A DNA stretch of 64,000 nucleotides from Chaetoceros tenuissimus (Eukaryota > Bacillariophyta > Thalassiosirophyceae > Chaetocerotales > Chaetocerotaceae), in the NCBI GenBank assembly GCA_021927905.1, contig BLLK01000047.1, positions 682,001 through 746,000 of the forward strand. Direction: 5' to 3'. A program made the position numbers and the translations under genes. The notes under the pieces were generated by a model that did not search any database, was not told the DNA's origin, and was given only the letters and a program-made list of their open reading frames with translations. This document shows, in pieces, positions 31,170 to 42,134 of this stretch (the first letter of the stretch is position 1; each line of letters begins with the position of its first letter).

Positions 31170-34100
31170 ATGCAAAGATTAGTGAGTGATTCCGCTGAGA
31201 AGGAGAAAGGCATCGTGATGAGCGGCAGCCCACAGCTACCTCCAACCAGAGTATCTCCTGATGACTCCAAAGATACTACTGTAAGAGCAAATATAGACCA
31301 TAGTTTAGAACAGATGGATATGATTATCAAATCTGACAGAAACAGCCCAAGTTCACCTTTAAGAGGAGCAGATAAAGACGTATTGTCAATGGCTTCACCT
31401 ACAGCAGCTTATGCTCCCAGTAACGAACATAAAAAGGAACAAAATGAGGAATTCAACGAAGATAATGTCAAACATACCACTATTAATGCCACCGAAGTCG
31501 ACAATCAGTTCGTTATGAAGGAGACCCAGAATGCTACTGAATTGAAAGCAAGTGTAAATGAGGTGCGGAGAGAATCAAATGATGAAATCATAAAAGATAT
31601 CTCGCATATGCGATTTCCAGGCTTAGACCAGAATGGTAAAGATGAACCAAGTAAAAGTATTGATATCTCCGAGCAGAAGATGGAAATAGAAAAGACTAGA
31701 GACGATCTAGCACAAGGAATAATTGATCCCACCAATTCTAAGTCTGGTAAAGCAATGACTGAATTGAAATCAGAGGAGTGTACAGAAGAAAAGTCCAGTC
31801 TCAATGATTCTACGGAAGCATCATTATCAAAGAAAAGTGTTGCAAATGAAGAGTTTGATGTGCATATGATGGACTGTACGCCGCAACCAATAAAGGAACT
31901 ATCAAATGCTGATTTATCAAATGACATACAAGTAGATACTGAGAAAGAGTATAGTCAAGAGGTGGAGGAGGACGACAATGAGGAGGAGGAGGAAGAAGAA
32001 GACGAAACAACCTTGGAAGACTTGCATGAAGAACTCATCAGAGCAAATGATATTGTACCAGGTTCTACTTGCACTAGTGGTTCACTAAAAAATATCCTAC
32101 CATCTATTCCAGGCTTGCATATTGAAGGTGTCGGTCCTGTCTCTCTTCCAGTCACTACAGCTGTCGCAGATGAAATAAAGAAGGTTGCAAAGCAAGCACC
32201 ACATGGGCGAGGAATGCAGACAATAGTTGATACATCTGTCCGTAATACACTGCAAGTAGACGCTCAGCATATTCAACTCATGAATCCATCATGGAAAAGC
32301 GGGCTTCGTAAAGTGGTTGCCAAGGCAGCAGAAGGTCTTGGAGTTTCAACTTCGTTAGTTCGTGCAGAGCTGTACAAGCTTCTGATGTACGAAGAAGGTG
32401 GATTTTTCAAGAAGCATCGCGATACCGAGAAAGCGAACGGAATGTTTGCTACTTTAGTTATTCAGCTTCCATCAATATTCACAGGAGCGAAATTTATTGT
32501 TTCACATAATGATGACACCCAAACTTTTGAATTAGATCAAGAAGATGCCCCTTATGAATGTTCCTTCGTTGCACATTATGCTGACTGCGAGCACGAAATC
32601 AAGCCTTTAGAGTGTGGATATAGATTGGCACTTGTATATTCCCTATGTTACACTGGTGCAAAAAAGTTCACACCAAAGGCAAGCGACCTTGACAAATTTA
32701 CTTCTCTGCAACGTGTACTGAAATGCCTTCCAAAGGAGCAAAGTATGTTCTGTTTACCATTAGAGCATCAATACACCACATCATCATTAGATCTCCTAGG
32801 AACAAGTGCACTGAAGGGGGGAGACAGGAACAAGTTTCATGCGTTACAAGCTGCAAATGTAGACGATGATTGGAAATTTTTAATTGCAAAAATTTCAAAA
32901 ACAGATCTTGAATATGGTGATGGAGATGATTATTACGGAGGCTTTGAGTGTCATGGCAAAGAAGAAGGCGAACCTTGTTTTGAAAAATTCTATCACGAAG
33001 ATGGTTCTAATGCCATCTGCTATAAGTCAACGATTTCAGCCCAGCTAGACCTTTCAAGTTATCAAGATGATGGGATGGTGCTTGTTGACGAGGAATCAAT
33101 GGAGGAGTTGTGGGGCGAAGGCGAATCAGATGGAGTCGAGTATACAGGGAACGAAGGAGCAAACAGAGAAACGACGTATGAATCGTACGTTCTCGTTGCC
33201 TTTTCCGAGGAAGGAACTTTTGAGCGTTTATGCAATCACTGCATCACAGACGGAATAACAGCAGTACGTGGCGACAAGACAAAATTACCACGCATAATGA
33301 AATTTCTTCGAACCAATTACAAGAGTCTATCCTCTGAAGATGCAATGCATCTTTTCCAACTAAATGAGATACAGGAAATGGATGGACACAAGGCAAATAA
33401 TGTAGTGGATACAATTATGCAGCGCTTGACAGTTGTGGATTCAATTCCAAATAATCAAGCTCTAGTCAATTTACTCTTTTCATTGGTCAAGAAGCATGGA
33501 CATTGGAACGATAAAACAGAGGCTATTCGTCACCTCTTCTACAACAGGCTGGGAAAGATGGAGTGCAAAACAGCCAATTCTCTACTTGAAAGAGTTGCTT
33601 TGTTTATACACCTTGAGGATTTAGTGAAGGATGCTTCGATAACAAATATCATCTCATCCTTAATTACTTCTTTTGATGCTGCAACTCAGAAAGTACAGGG
33701 ATCTTCATACTCATATAGATCAGCCGATGTCACAAGATCAATTACGAACAAAATAATCGCCTTGAGCCAAAACTCTTACTTCCACTGGAAGAGTTTCCAA
33801 GCAGCAATTATTTCAATCTTTGCTCGTCTTAAAAAAGAAAAGAAAGAACGCAACCATCTTATTGCTTCAATGAATGCTATCCGGACCTCTGTGAAGGGCG
33901 CTCAGCTTGACGATCTTTATAAAGAAGTTGTAAAGGATTGTATGCAAATTTTTGGGCCGGCTGGGCAACAATCTTACGAGAGAACTAGAATCTTAACATC
34001 AATAGATACAATCAAAGTCCTCCTGGAGTTTGGGGACCAGCTTCTATTAGATAAGGTGAAGACTTGGGCAACGTCACAAAATTCAGAATCTTTAAATAAA

Positions 34101-34729
34101 ATTATCAAAATCTGGAACAGATTCGCAACACGAAGCTAGACGAAGTCAAGTCAACATGGATTCATGCATTGAAAACAATCCTAAGGCAGAAGAGAGTAGT
34201 CGAACTGAAGAAAGAACTCCAGGAACTAAGAAGTGCAACAAGAGGCGGAAAGCCTGTATTCTCTTGGAGTATGCCAAATGCCAATACCTCATCTGTAGCA
34301 CTGGACAGATTCCTTGCAAGCTCTGAGAAAGGACCAACAGAGATCAAAGTTGGCGGCGGTGTCAGAAACTCAAGGGATCTAGCAGGCTATGGTAGGTATA
34401 GGCGAGCGATGACTGGATATAGTGCATCAATTTCAGCCACAAACAAAACTGGTGCTAATGCCTCTATTGTAGTAACAAAAACAAGAGCCTATTTTGACTC
34501 TCAATCTCAAAAGTACAATACGGACATACAGAAACTCAAGAGAGTACAGAATGAACTGCAATCGTTGAATAACTTTTCTTCTGAACCTTCTGCTGCCATG
34601 AAGCCATCAAGTGCTGACCAAATTTCAAATTCCAATAGTGTGGATCAAACTATCCAGCCACCAAAGAAAAAAGCGAAAAGGACCAAGACACCAATGTCTA
34701 AGGATGTTGAGGTCATTGTACTTGACTAA
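31170..34729 (+). CDS. 2OG-Fe(II) oxygenase (prolyl-4-hydroxylase-like) with long disordered N-terminus and helical C-terminus
   Basis: The first frame (31170-34139) has 989 codons. A second frame (34169-34729) continues as coiled coil without its own ATG. A 65-base intron, 34056-34120 (GTGAAG...GAACAG), would join them in phase (LLLDK-IRNTKLDEVK) and give about 1,164 residues. Residues 1-290 are acidic and disordered, with a run of Glu. The oxygenase core is at about 310-490: YEEGGFFKKHRDTEK has the HxD iron motif (His-Arg-Asp), and HEIKPLECGYRLALVYSL has the distal His and the Arg that binds 2-oxoglutarate. The C-terminus has SWSMPNANTSSVALDRFL. It hydroxylates an unknown substrate in the cytosol or nucleus. 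If the intron is not spliced, translation stops at 34139. Confidence 0.78.
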
Positions 34730-34855
34730 GACTGCATTTCTCCTGTCCACGAAAATGGTAAAATAAAATACATAATCTTTTCTCCAATTGAAAATGTGAG
34801 TCATGTAGATAGCATTCTAGAGTATTTTAATACACATTTGAATAATATACGAGTA

Positions 34856-35839
34856 TTATTGCATCTCAAAATCTGATGAAATCTTTTTGTATTCCCCACG
34901 AATAGCCTCTACAAGTCCATCATCACCATTCTCGTACCAATCTCTGACAAATTGAGGACAGCGCCCAATACCTCCTACAGTACTCAAGTAATGGTAAACA
35001 TGTCCAAATACAATTCCAAGCAAATCCAAAGTAGGAAATTCTCCCTCCAATAAAAATGTCTGTGCAAGGAAGAACCAAGGAAGCATTTCAGCCCGTGTAT
35101 TAAACATTTCAAACATGTTCACTTCCAATCCTTCATGATATCTCGACCAAATATATACTAAAAAGGTTGACAAGTTATGTCCCAAGAAACGTGGTGAAAT
35201 ATTCAAAAAAGTATATCCCAGAACCATAGAAGTACATCCAAAGAAAATCATATACCAGAATTCATATGGTTGTTTATGATTCAATCTCTCCAAAGTAGCC
35301 ATATAAGTCCATACAAAATGAGCAGTCATGAGCCAACCTAAACTCAGCGGACCGAAATTCAAGAAAGCAGTAACAGGTCTCCAAAATTGAAACTTGGTAA
35401 GGGTCGCTTTCCAATCCAACAAGAAAATAGATGGGAAGTCATTATTTGATTGTAAATACCCCCCAAGTGAACATGCAAAAGAGGAAGCTAGGAAAAGTTT
35501 CGTGACTGGTGGCGATTTTTGAAAAGCTTGAATAGCAAGTGAAAAAGAGTTTTGTTCTGAGAAATCATCTTCTAGGTCACCTGTATCATCGAGACCAAAT
35601 AGATCATCGTCGTCAAAGTCAAAGTCAGAGTCGTCATCGAAATCTGAATCATAGTCTGAACCTCCTCGAATGGATAGACAGGAACTTATCGATGAATCTC
35701 TAGTTTTTGCTTGTAAATGTGTCAATGTTTGTAATGAGAAAGAAGGATGCAATACAGGTCGAGTAAAGATGGATCTTGCTTCACAGATGCATAGACTTAA
35801 GCTCAGAAGAGCTATCAGTTCCTTCTTGTTGAATATCAT
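34856..35839 (-). CDS. Derlin-like (Der1) protein with signal peptide, candidate symbiont-derived ERAD-like translocator
   Basis: The frame is open to 35938, but the first ATG is at 35839, giving 327 residues that begin MIFNKKELIALLSLSLCICEARS, a signal peptide. An acidic stretch (about residues 60-90) follows. The Der1 domain (residues about 100-310) has about six hydrophobic helices: the WR motif is seen in FQFWRPVTAFLNF, and the rhomboid-fold loop in LGHVYHYLSTV-like sequence (GIVFGHVYHYLSTVGG). Cytosolic or ER Derlins lack a cleavable signal peptide. In diatoms, Derlins with a bipartite signal (sDer1) sit in the periplastid membrane and import plastid proteins. A symbiont-type Derlin is therefore inferred. 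The alternative is an ordinary ER Derlin with an N-terminal extension. Confidence 0.8.
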   Translation of the reverse strand: MIFNKKELIALLSLSLCICEARSIFTRPVLHPSFSLQTLTHLQAKTRDSSISSCLSIRGGSDYDSDFDDDSDFDFDDDDLFGLDDTGDLEDDFSEQNSFSLAIQAFQKSPPVTKLFLASSFACSLGGYLQSNNDFPSIFLLDWKATLTKFQFWRPVTAFLNFGPLSLGWLMTAHFVWTYMATLERLNHKQPYEFWYMIFFGCTSMVLGYTFLNISPRFLGHNLSTFLVYIWSRYHEGLEVNMFEMFNTRAEMLPWFFLAQTFLLEGEFPTLDLLGIVFGHVYHYLSTVGGIGRCPQFVRDWYENGDDGLVEAIRGEYKKISSDFEMQ

Positions 35840-36073
35840 TGTAGACTTTTGAGTACAGGGTTCACTATTCTTTGCAATATCTCGGAAGACAATAAGATAT
35901 GTTTCTTGTTTCACTTTTTTCAAAAGTTGTACAAGCAATTAAACTTGTGTTCAGAAGATGAAGCTGTGAAGCCCTCACACGCATTTTCAATTTGTCCACT
36001 TGGAACTTTCTTCTTCTTTTGAAGCTTGGATTTGGCTAGCCAAAAGAAGCTGTGAAATTTAGATGTGGCTAGG
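35840..36073. other. Intergenic spacer, nothing seen
   Basis: About 230 bases upstream of the Derlin-like start; it holds TTG-initiated open sequence at 35839-35938 but no ATG. It is probably promoter and 5' leader. Confidence 0.45.
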
Positions 36074-36274
36074 CTAACGTCTGTCCATCGTCTCACTCAG
36101 TCCCAAATTGCTGGACCCTGCAGCACCACCAGCCAGTAAAATTGTTCGAACCTCATCTATCAACGCATTAGAAAACACATCATTCAATTGACTGAAAATA
36201 TTCGAATCTATTTCTAAAAGTGCAGTACCAATAGTTGCACTTTGTAAATACCCTACAATAAAGGAAGCCAACAT
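36074..36274 (-). CDS. Possible small protein (66 residues)
   Basis: A weak call. The frame starts with ATG at 36274 (MLASFIVGYLQSATIG) and ends in GGAAGSSNLGLSETMDRR. It is not low-complexity and lies free of other genes. Its start codon is only 15 bases from the divergent S1-protein start, so promoters would overlap. No motif is recognised. It may be chance. Confidence 0.3.
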   Translation of the reverse strand: MLASFIVGYLQSATIGTALLEIDSNIFSQLNDVFSNALIDEVRTILLAGGAAGSSNLGLSETMDRR

Positions 36275-36289
36275 TACAAAAAAGAAATC

Positions 36290-37243
36290 ATGAGGAGCCT
36301 ATTCATCTTAATTTCAGTGCTCTCAATCTTGACTGTATGTCAAGCATTCATCCCATCCCCTTCGAAACAAATCACCACTTCACTCTCATCAAATGAAGAC
36401 GTCGTGCTCTTTTCCGATGATGATCAGGAGACACAAAATCTACAAAAGAATAAAAGATGGAAGAATCTCAGTCCAGCAGTCAAAGCTAGAATCATCAAGG
36501 AGGGACAAGATCGTGCCATTCGTAACAAAAAGAAGCGTGAACCATCTGCGGATAAAAAGCGAAGATTGATGATGCAATACAAAACTGCCATGGTGGAAAA
36601 TAAGAGAAGGAGCAGAGTGGAACGTCCATTTCCTACTAATTCTCCAATGAGAGCTAATTTGAAGGACATTGAGGTTGGTGAAATGTACAATGGGACAGTT
36701 ATTTCCTTGACTGACTTTGGAGCTTATGTTGATATTGGTACCGAGTGCGATGGACTTTTGCATGTGAGTCAGATTACTAGAGATAGATTTGTTGATCATC
36801 CTAGACAAGTTTTGGCTCCTGGAGATGAAGTGGATGTAAGGGTTGTGAATACTTCTCCAAAGTTGAAGAAGATGCAGCTTAGTATGCTTCCTAAGGAAGT
36901 ACTTGAGGAGGAAGATGAAGATGAGGAGGAGTTTGAAGAGAGAATTGCACTTGAAGACTTGGCTGCAGATGATGAGCTTTGGGGAGAAATCAAGCGTGTC
37001 ACTGCTTTTGGAGCATATGTTGAGTTAGGATGTGTTGCTCAGGGATGGCTTCACTTTATGGATCATCCAGAATTTGAGTATGGAAAAGAGCCATCTGATT
37101 TCATGAAGGTTGGCGATAGAATACGATGCTGGGTAGTAAATGTGGAGGAAGACCGTGAAAGACTCCGAATCACTGCCACCAGGCCAAAGGATTTGCCTGG
37201 ACCAAAGAGAGAATTCAGAATGAGAGATGATAGTTATTATTAA
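36290..37243 (+). CDS. Plastid-targeted protein with two S1 RNA-binding domains
   Basis: A single exon of 317 residues. MRSLFILISVLSILTVCQAF is a signal peptide that ends at CQAFIPSPSK, an ASAFAP-type plastid import motif. After a basic linker (KKREPSADKKRRL) come two S1 domains. The first is at about 125-205 (GTVISLTDFGAYVDIG...GLLHVSQI...VRVVNTS), the second at about 225-300 (GEIKRVTAFGAYVELG...GWLHF...VGDRIRCWVVNVEEDRERLRI). The acidic linker EEDEDEEEFEERIAL separates them. S1 proteins bind RNA; this one may act in plastid translation or RNA processing, like plastid S1-type ribosome-associated proteins. The second S1 is slightly degenerate. Confidence 0.88.
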   Translation: MRSLFILISVLSILTVCQAFIPSPSKQITTSLSSNEDVVLFSDDDQETQNLQKNKRWKNLSPAVKARIIKEGQDRAIRNKKKREPSADKKRRLMMQYKTAMVENKRRSRVERPFPTNSPMRANLKDIEVGEMYNGTVISLTDFGAYVDIGTECDGLLHVSQITRDRFVDHPRQVLAPGDEVDVRVVNTSPKLKKMQLSMLPKEVLEEEDEDEEEFEERIALEDLAADDELWGEIKRVTAFGAYVELGCVAQGWLHFMDHPEFEYGKEPSDFMKVGDRIRCWVVNVEEDRERLRITATRPKDLPGPKREFRMRDDSYY

Positions 37244-37288
37244 AAATTAATTCTTCCTTAGTAATAATAATATTTGAAAATATTATCA

Positions 37289-39640
37289 TTAGTAACCAAC
37301 AGTATGCAAACATTCTACAAAGACATGTGGATTAATCGTGTCTGTGCCTGATGCTTGTCTCGCCATTTCAGCAACCATGAGAAGCTGCTTGATACCGATA
37401 GGATTCTTAATTGTCTTTGCGATCTTACGTGCATCTTCTGCTGACACTTGCCCTGCATGTTGTAGAACCTCGGTGATTTCATTTGCATCCTCGAGCAGGT
37501 TGATGCTTTGAGATACACTAAACACATTTGAAAGACCCAACTCTTCCATGACATGTGGTACACTGGTGGTTCCAATACAAAGAAGTCTTCTTCCCTCATC
37601 TGGAGGAGGTTTCTTCAATAGTACCAACAATGTTTGAAGTACTGTATTGGAGAAACGTGGCCCGATATGGACATAGTCTATGATACGCTCAATGTCATCA
37701 AAAAAAATGAGTGAAAGTGGTGATTTGTATGCGTCAAGGAAGGCTTGGTGAATGACACTACACTTTGAACTTTCACTGTATCCAATCATTTCATCTGCCG
37801 AGATCATTCTTACGAAAGGGAATCCTGAATCTACAGCAATCTTTGCAGCTACAGCTGTTTTTCCACTGGATGGTGGTCCACGAAGTAATGCACTTAAAAT
37901 TGGTGTCTTATTCGATGAACGCACTAGATTGTAAATGTGCATGAGTGACAAAAAATACATGAAAAGAGAACAATGTGTTTAGAACGACAAATATACAATC
38001 CGAAACTCACCTTGTTCTACCAAACGCTCCATAGTATGCATAAGATAATCAAAATTTTCACCATATGGAACAAATCCATTACGGTAAAGAGCTTTGAGCT
38101 CAGTACTCTTTGCTCCAAACTTAGGCTCGACATCTTCCAATGCCCGTTCCAAATCAGCCAATTGCAGAATAAGTTGTTTTTCATCTGGAGGCTTACTCAA
38201 ATCCTTCACATCCACACATCGTGTCAATGCATACGAAGTAGCAGCCTTGATCAAACCTTCAATTTCAGCTCCTGAAAAATTCTTTGTCTTGTTGGCAATT
38301 TCATCCATACCATTCAAAGCTTCTGGAGTAATACGACGAGCTTCTTGCATGTTCTTGGTGTGGATGTTCAAAATTTGGGTACGTCCCTTCTTATCTGGCA
38401 AACCAATTTCCACATGCAACTCAAGACGTCCAGGACGCAACAAAGCATCATCAATCATATCTTTACGATTGGTCATACCAATCAACAAAATATTATTCAA
38501 AGAGTCAACACCATCAATCTTGGACAACAACTGATTGACTACCGAATCTGAAACCCCTGTGCTATCACGATTTGTACCACGCTGTTTACAAATTGCATCC
38601 ATCTCATCTAGAATAATGATATGAAGCATAGAATGGTCTCCTTCTTCTGCCTGTTCCTTTTCCGCTTCTGCAAACAATTCACGAATCTTTTCTTCTGATC
38701 CTCCTACAAACTTGTTTAGAATTTCTGGTCCATTTACAATCTTTGGTTCTCTCGAATTCAAAATTTTTCCAATTTGTCGAGCAATCAATGTCTTACCACA
38801 TCCTGGTGGTCCATAGAGCTATGAAAAGAAGAAGATTAGCTGGTGTCAGTTACGACGTACGAGTACACATATTTATTCATGACTTACCAACATTCCTCTA
38901 ACATGTGTGATTCCCATCTGTTTAATAATATGCTGTGGCCAAATTCTTGAAGCAAAAGCTCTTCTGAAAATCTTGTTGAACTCCGCATCAAGTCCACCAA
39001 TTCCCAATTTCTCAAAATCGAAATCACCCAAGAAAATACTAGTACCACCACCACCAGAACCACCAGCAACACGACTTCCAGATAACTGTACCAATTTTGT
39101 CCCTTGTGCTTTACGAAAGCTAATTTCAGTAGGACCAGTAATATGTCCATATGGCTGCTGACCCTCTAGAAAATCATTTTGAGCAATAGTCAATTCTAGT
39201 TTCGTCCCTTCAAAGTCCATAGCAAGTGTCTGACCGACCTGCACCATTTGATTCATATAAGTATGACGAAAATCTTCCATTAAGCGATCTGTGTCAATTT
39301 CACGAGCTTTAGCTCCAGTTTGCTTCTTACTTAGCAAATCTACAGATACTTGAAGAGCCGATAGGATACATTCTGGCGGAGGTGAAAAAGCTACAACTTC
39401 AACTCTGGTCGATAGGCTGAATTGACAGAAACGTCTTTGGAGACCATTGAGTGTAACTTCATCTGGTGCTACTCCTGGGTTTGAATCTGCGAGGAATGGA
39501 TGACCTGCTATGGTGACGATGAATGTTGGTGTTGATTCAGGGTTTGGGAAAAGACTGTGGAGTGTCGAGGGATTGAGGTAGATCTTGTTGGTGAGTGCCA
39601 AACGATTGGAGGGCAAATTGCCCACTTGAAGAATTGGCAT
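37289..39640 (-). CDS. NSF: N-ethylmaleimide-sensitive factor (NSF/Sec18) AAA ATPase
   Basis: Three exons, 39640-38888, 38818-38011 and 37923-37289, encode 731 residues. The frame is continuous across both introns (69 and 87 bases). The N-domain begins MPILQVGNLPSNRLALTNK, as in NSF. The D1 ATPase has Walker A in LYGPPGCGKTLIAR, the Walker B run IIILDEMDAICKQRG, and the arginine-bearing sequence NRKDMIDDALLRPGRLE. D2 has RGPPSSGKTAVAAKIA and SLIFFDDIERIIDY. NSF recycles SNARE complexes after membrane fusion; it acts in the cytosol at endomembranes with alpha-SNAP. The length fits the family (about 740). I see no truncation. Confidence 0.95.
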
Positions 39641-40490
39641 GTTGATGTCTAATTAGATATTTATAAGAAACTAATTGCAGTGAATGTAATCAATAGATGA
39701 ATGCAAACAGACTTCAACTGATGCAAATGAACATGTATTTCTTCACAATTGAGAAGATCGAAACAATTCTCCGTGCTTCTGGAATGTTCGTCCGTTGGGT
39801 CACTCTAATTTTGAGTTGGCTAATTCTCTCGGACATCATTGTTTGCGTTCGCACTTGACAAGAGGAACTTATTTCCATTTTGCTCGACGCAACTAGACCC
39901 ATCAAACACTCTGTTTCTAAGCCACTTTGTTTGGCATCACCTTTAAAATTACGTAGATGTACAGATATTGCATAATGGAGTTTTGGTTTAGTGGAAGTTT
40001 AATGAATACAAGTTTTTTATTAAAAGTTTAATCAAGTTAGAGTCTGTTCCATTGAAATATAACTGCAGATATATTAATTTGATGATTGCTTAGTGATAGC
40101 ATAAATATATTTACACTGAAGCCTTATCATACTGAATAAAAGGATGTCTGTATGTAAACTGCGTATGTTGCAAATAAGTAATAAGCTCTGAAATGAAATA
40201 AAAGTGTGAGGAAAGAAAAACAGGTAGATTGACGTTTCGTCAAAAACAGAAAAGAAGGGAAAGAGAAGGACAATTATACGTCCAAAATTTCAATCTTGCC
40301 ACGACTCAAATGCGGGACATTTTGGATCGTTCCTCTTCATTTGAAATGAACTTTAGTAGTGCAAAAGGAACAGTCGTTTTGGATTTATAAGACAATCTGG
40401 GAGCCTGCCTTGAAAATATTATTCAGGTATCTGCCAAAAAACAATTCGAGTGAGATCTAATTCCTTACACTGAAAGCAGAAAGAATCAGC
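39641..40490. other. Intergenic region, no gene seen
   Basis: About 850 bases between divergent genes. A minus-strand frame at 39714-39905 (63 codons) has no motif or ATG context and is not called. AT-rich, with a G/A-rich stretch at 40200-40270. No tRNA or snRNA fold was recognised. Confidence 0.45.
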
Positions 40491-41912
40491 ATGTCATACC
40501 ACATGCAAAGAAATCTTGCTGGAGATGGACGAAGAAGTGCATCTTCAAGTCCACCGAGTGATCTTTATGTTTGCAACAAGGAGAATACCGTTGCGACTGA
40601 GGACTCACGTCCTAGTTACCAACCTCTATCTTTCTCATCACCAGCATTGAAATTGAACTTTCGAGTCTCTGAAGAGACACCAATATCACCTCTTCGAATA
40701 TATGGACCGAGTCATGGCATTAGGACTGCAGCTAGTTTTGAATCGCAGCAACTCGCAGCAGAGATAGTGGCTCCATATCCTCTTTCCGTAACCCCAATCA
40801 CCACACAAAATGCAGTTCCAAGAGTATCATTATCTCCTCGTTACGTTCTTGACAAAAATGAAAAGAGGAAAACAACATCAAAAACTTCAAAGAAGAAAGC
40901 AAAGGCTGCGTCACGTCCTGCCCCTGCAACAAAACAAAAAAATATCGAACTTTGGGAGTTTGAAATACATGACATCCTATGCGATACAGAGTCTCTAAAT
41001 GGATTCTCCGTTATTCTGATTCCATCCATAAATGGTCTCCATGATCTTGTCAGTGCCATATTCAAACATTCTCTTGGGAACAAGGTAGAGTGGGATGCTG
41101 CTAGTAATCAGTGGACCATTGAATATGAAGGAAAAGAATATTGTGATCATTTGCCATTTGTTTCAGCTGTCAAAACTGCAAACGAAATCAATATCGAAAC
41201 AAGCAAAGGATCCTTCTCCATGAAAAATGTGACAACTTCCTTCAAATTCAAACTACTTGATACTGGAGTCAAGCAGATTGAAAAGAAGGGTGATATGTGT
41301 GCTTATCCAATATGTGCAGAGATAAGGAATAACGTTGTATTCACCACACATGATGGGCTTGAACATATTAGCAAAGAAGATATTGCCAAGGCTGAAGAGT
41401 TTCGGCAGAAATACAAAGACTCTTTCAATGGGATGAACTCATGGCAAATACTGAGAGATACAAAAGATGCATGGGTCTTAAATGCGGACGATGGATGGCT
41501 TGCAAGCAAGCCAATTCATCCTGATTGGTCCAGCTCTGAAGTAGCAATCATTGCTCTTTACAAAAATTGCGGCTTGAAGTTTTCACAAGCATGGAAAACT
41601 GGTATGTCTTTTGCATTCATCCTTCGGTCCAAGGCTTCTACATCAAGTAAATGGTATAGCGTACAACACTGGGAAATTGAACAATTTCGAGGAAAGGATC
41701 TATCCAAGTCCCAAAGAATTATCCTTGCAAAGCAACTAAGTCTGGAGCTGATGCAGTCTACTTTCAGTTTTGGACTTCCGGAACCTGTACCTCGACCTCC
41801 TCCTGTTACCCGAAAGAGAAGTCACGATGATATGGTCGATGAATCTGCGTCACAGTCTCCATCTCAAGACTTTTCTCATTTGTACGTCCCTCCTAAACTG
41901 AGGTCGAGCTAA
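40491..41912 (+). CDS. Hypothetical protein with a globular central domain
   Basis: A single exon of 473 residues that I do not recognise. The first 150 residues are disordered and Ser/Pro-rich, ending in a Lys-rich stretch (KTSKKKAKAASRP) that may be a nuclear signal. Residues 160 to about 430 look globular, with motifs IELWEFEIHDILCDTE, LHDLVSAIFKHSL, DAWVLNADDGWLASKPIHPDW and KWYSVQHWEIEQF. The C-terminus has PPVTRKRSHDD and ends in FSHLYVPPKLRSS. The YVPPKLR ending resembles short YVPPHLR motifs of RNA-binding proteins. No ATPase or nuclease motif is seen. Confidence 0.68.
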   Translation: MSYHMQRNLAGDGRRSASSSPPSDLYVCNKENTVATEDSRPSYQPLSFSSPALKLNFRVSEETPISPLRIYGPSHGIRTAASFESQQLAAEIVAPYPLSVTPITTQNAVPRVSLSPRYVLDKNEKRKTTSKTSKKKAKAASRPAPATKQKNIELWEFEIHDILCDTESLNGFSVILIPSINGLHDLVSAIFKHSLGNKVEWDAASNQWTIEYEGKEYCDHLPFVSAVKTANEINIETSKGSFSMKNVTTSFKFKLLDTGVKQIEKKGDMCAYPICAEIRNNVVFTTHDGLEHISKEDIAKAEEFRQKYKDSFNGMNSWQILRDTKDAWVLNADDGWLASKPIHPDWSSSEVAIIALYKNCGLKFSQAWKTGMSFAFILRSKASTSSKWYSVQHWEIEQFRGKDLSKSQRIILAKQLSLELMQSTFSFGLPEPVPRPPPVTRKRSHDDMVDESASQSPSQDFSHLYVPPKLRSS

Positions 41913-42134
41913 ATTTCGGCCAAAGGAACTTGTATATATACTTTCGAGTACAAATAGCTAGCTAGAAACTTTTCAGCGTTACAACAAGTGTCAAACAGAA
42001 TTAGTATTTGAATCAGAAATGAAATAATATTAAATTAATTAGTAAATACCTGTAGGATGATACCGTGCGTACTTTTATGAATCTTAATAACCTTTACGTA
42101 AGATTGAAGATCAATCATACTTCTTCCTACATAT

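Noticed and set aside
36796-37002. Ser-rich minus-strand frame over the S1 gene
   Set aside because: Antisense of the Glu-rich linker between the two S1 domains.
39714-39905. Minus-strand frame of 63 codons upstream of NSF
   Set aside because: No recognisable features; likely chance in the 850-base spacer.
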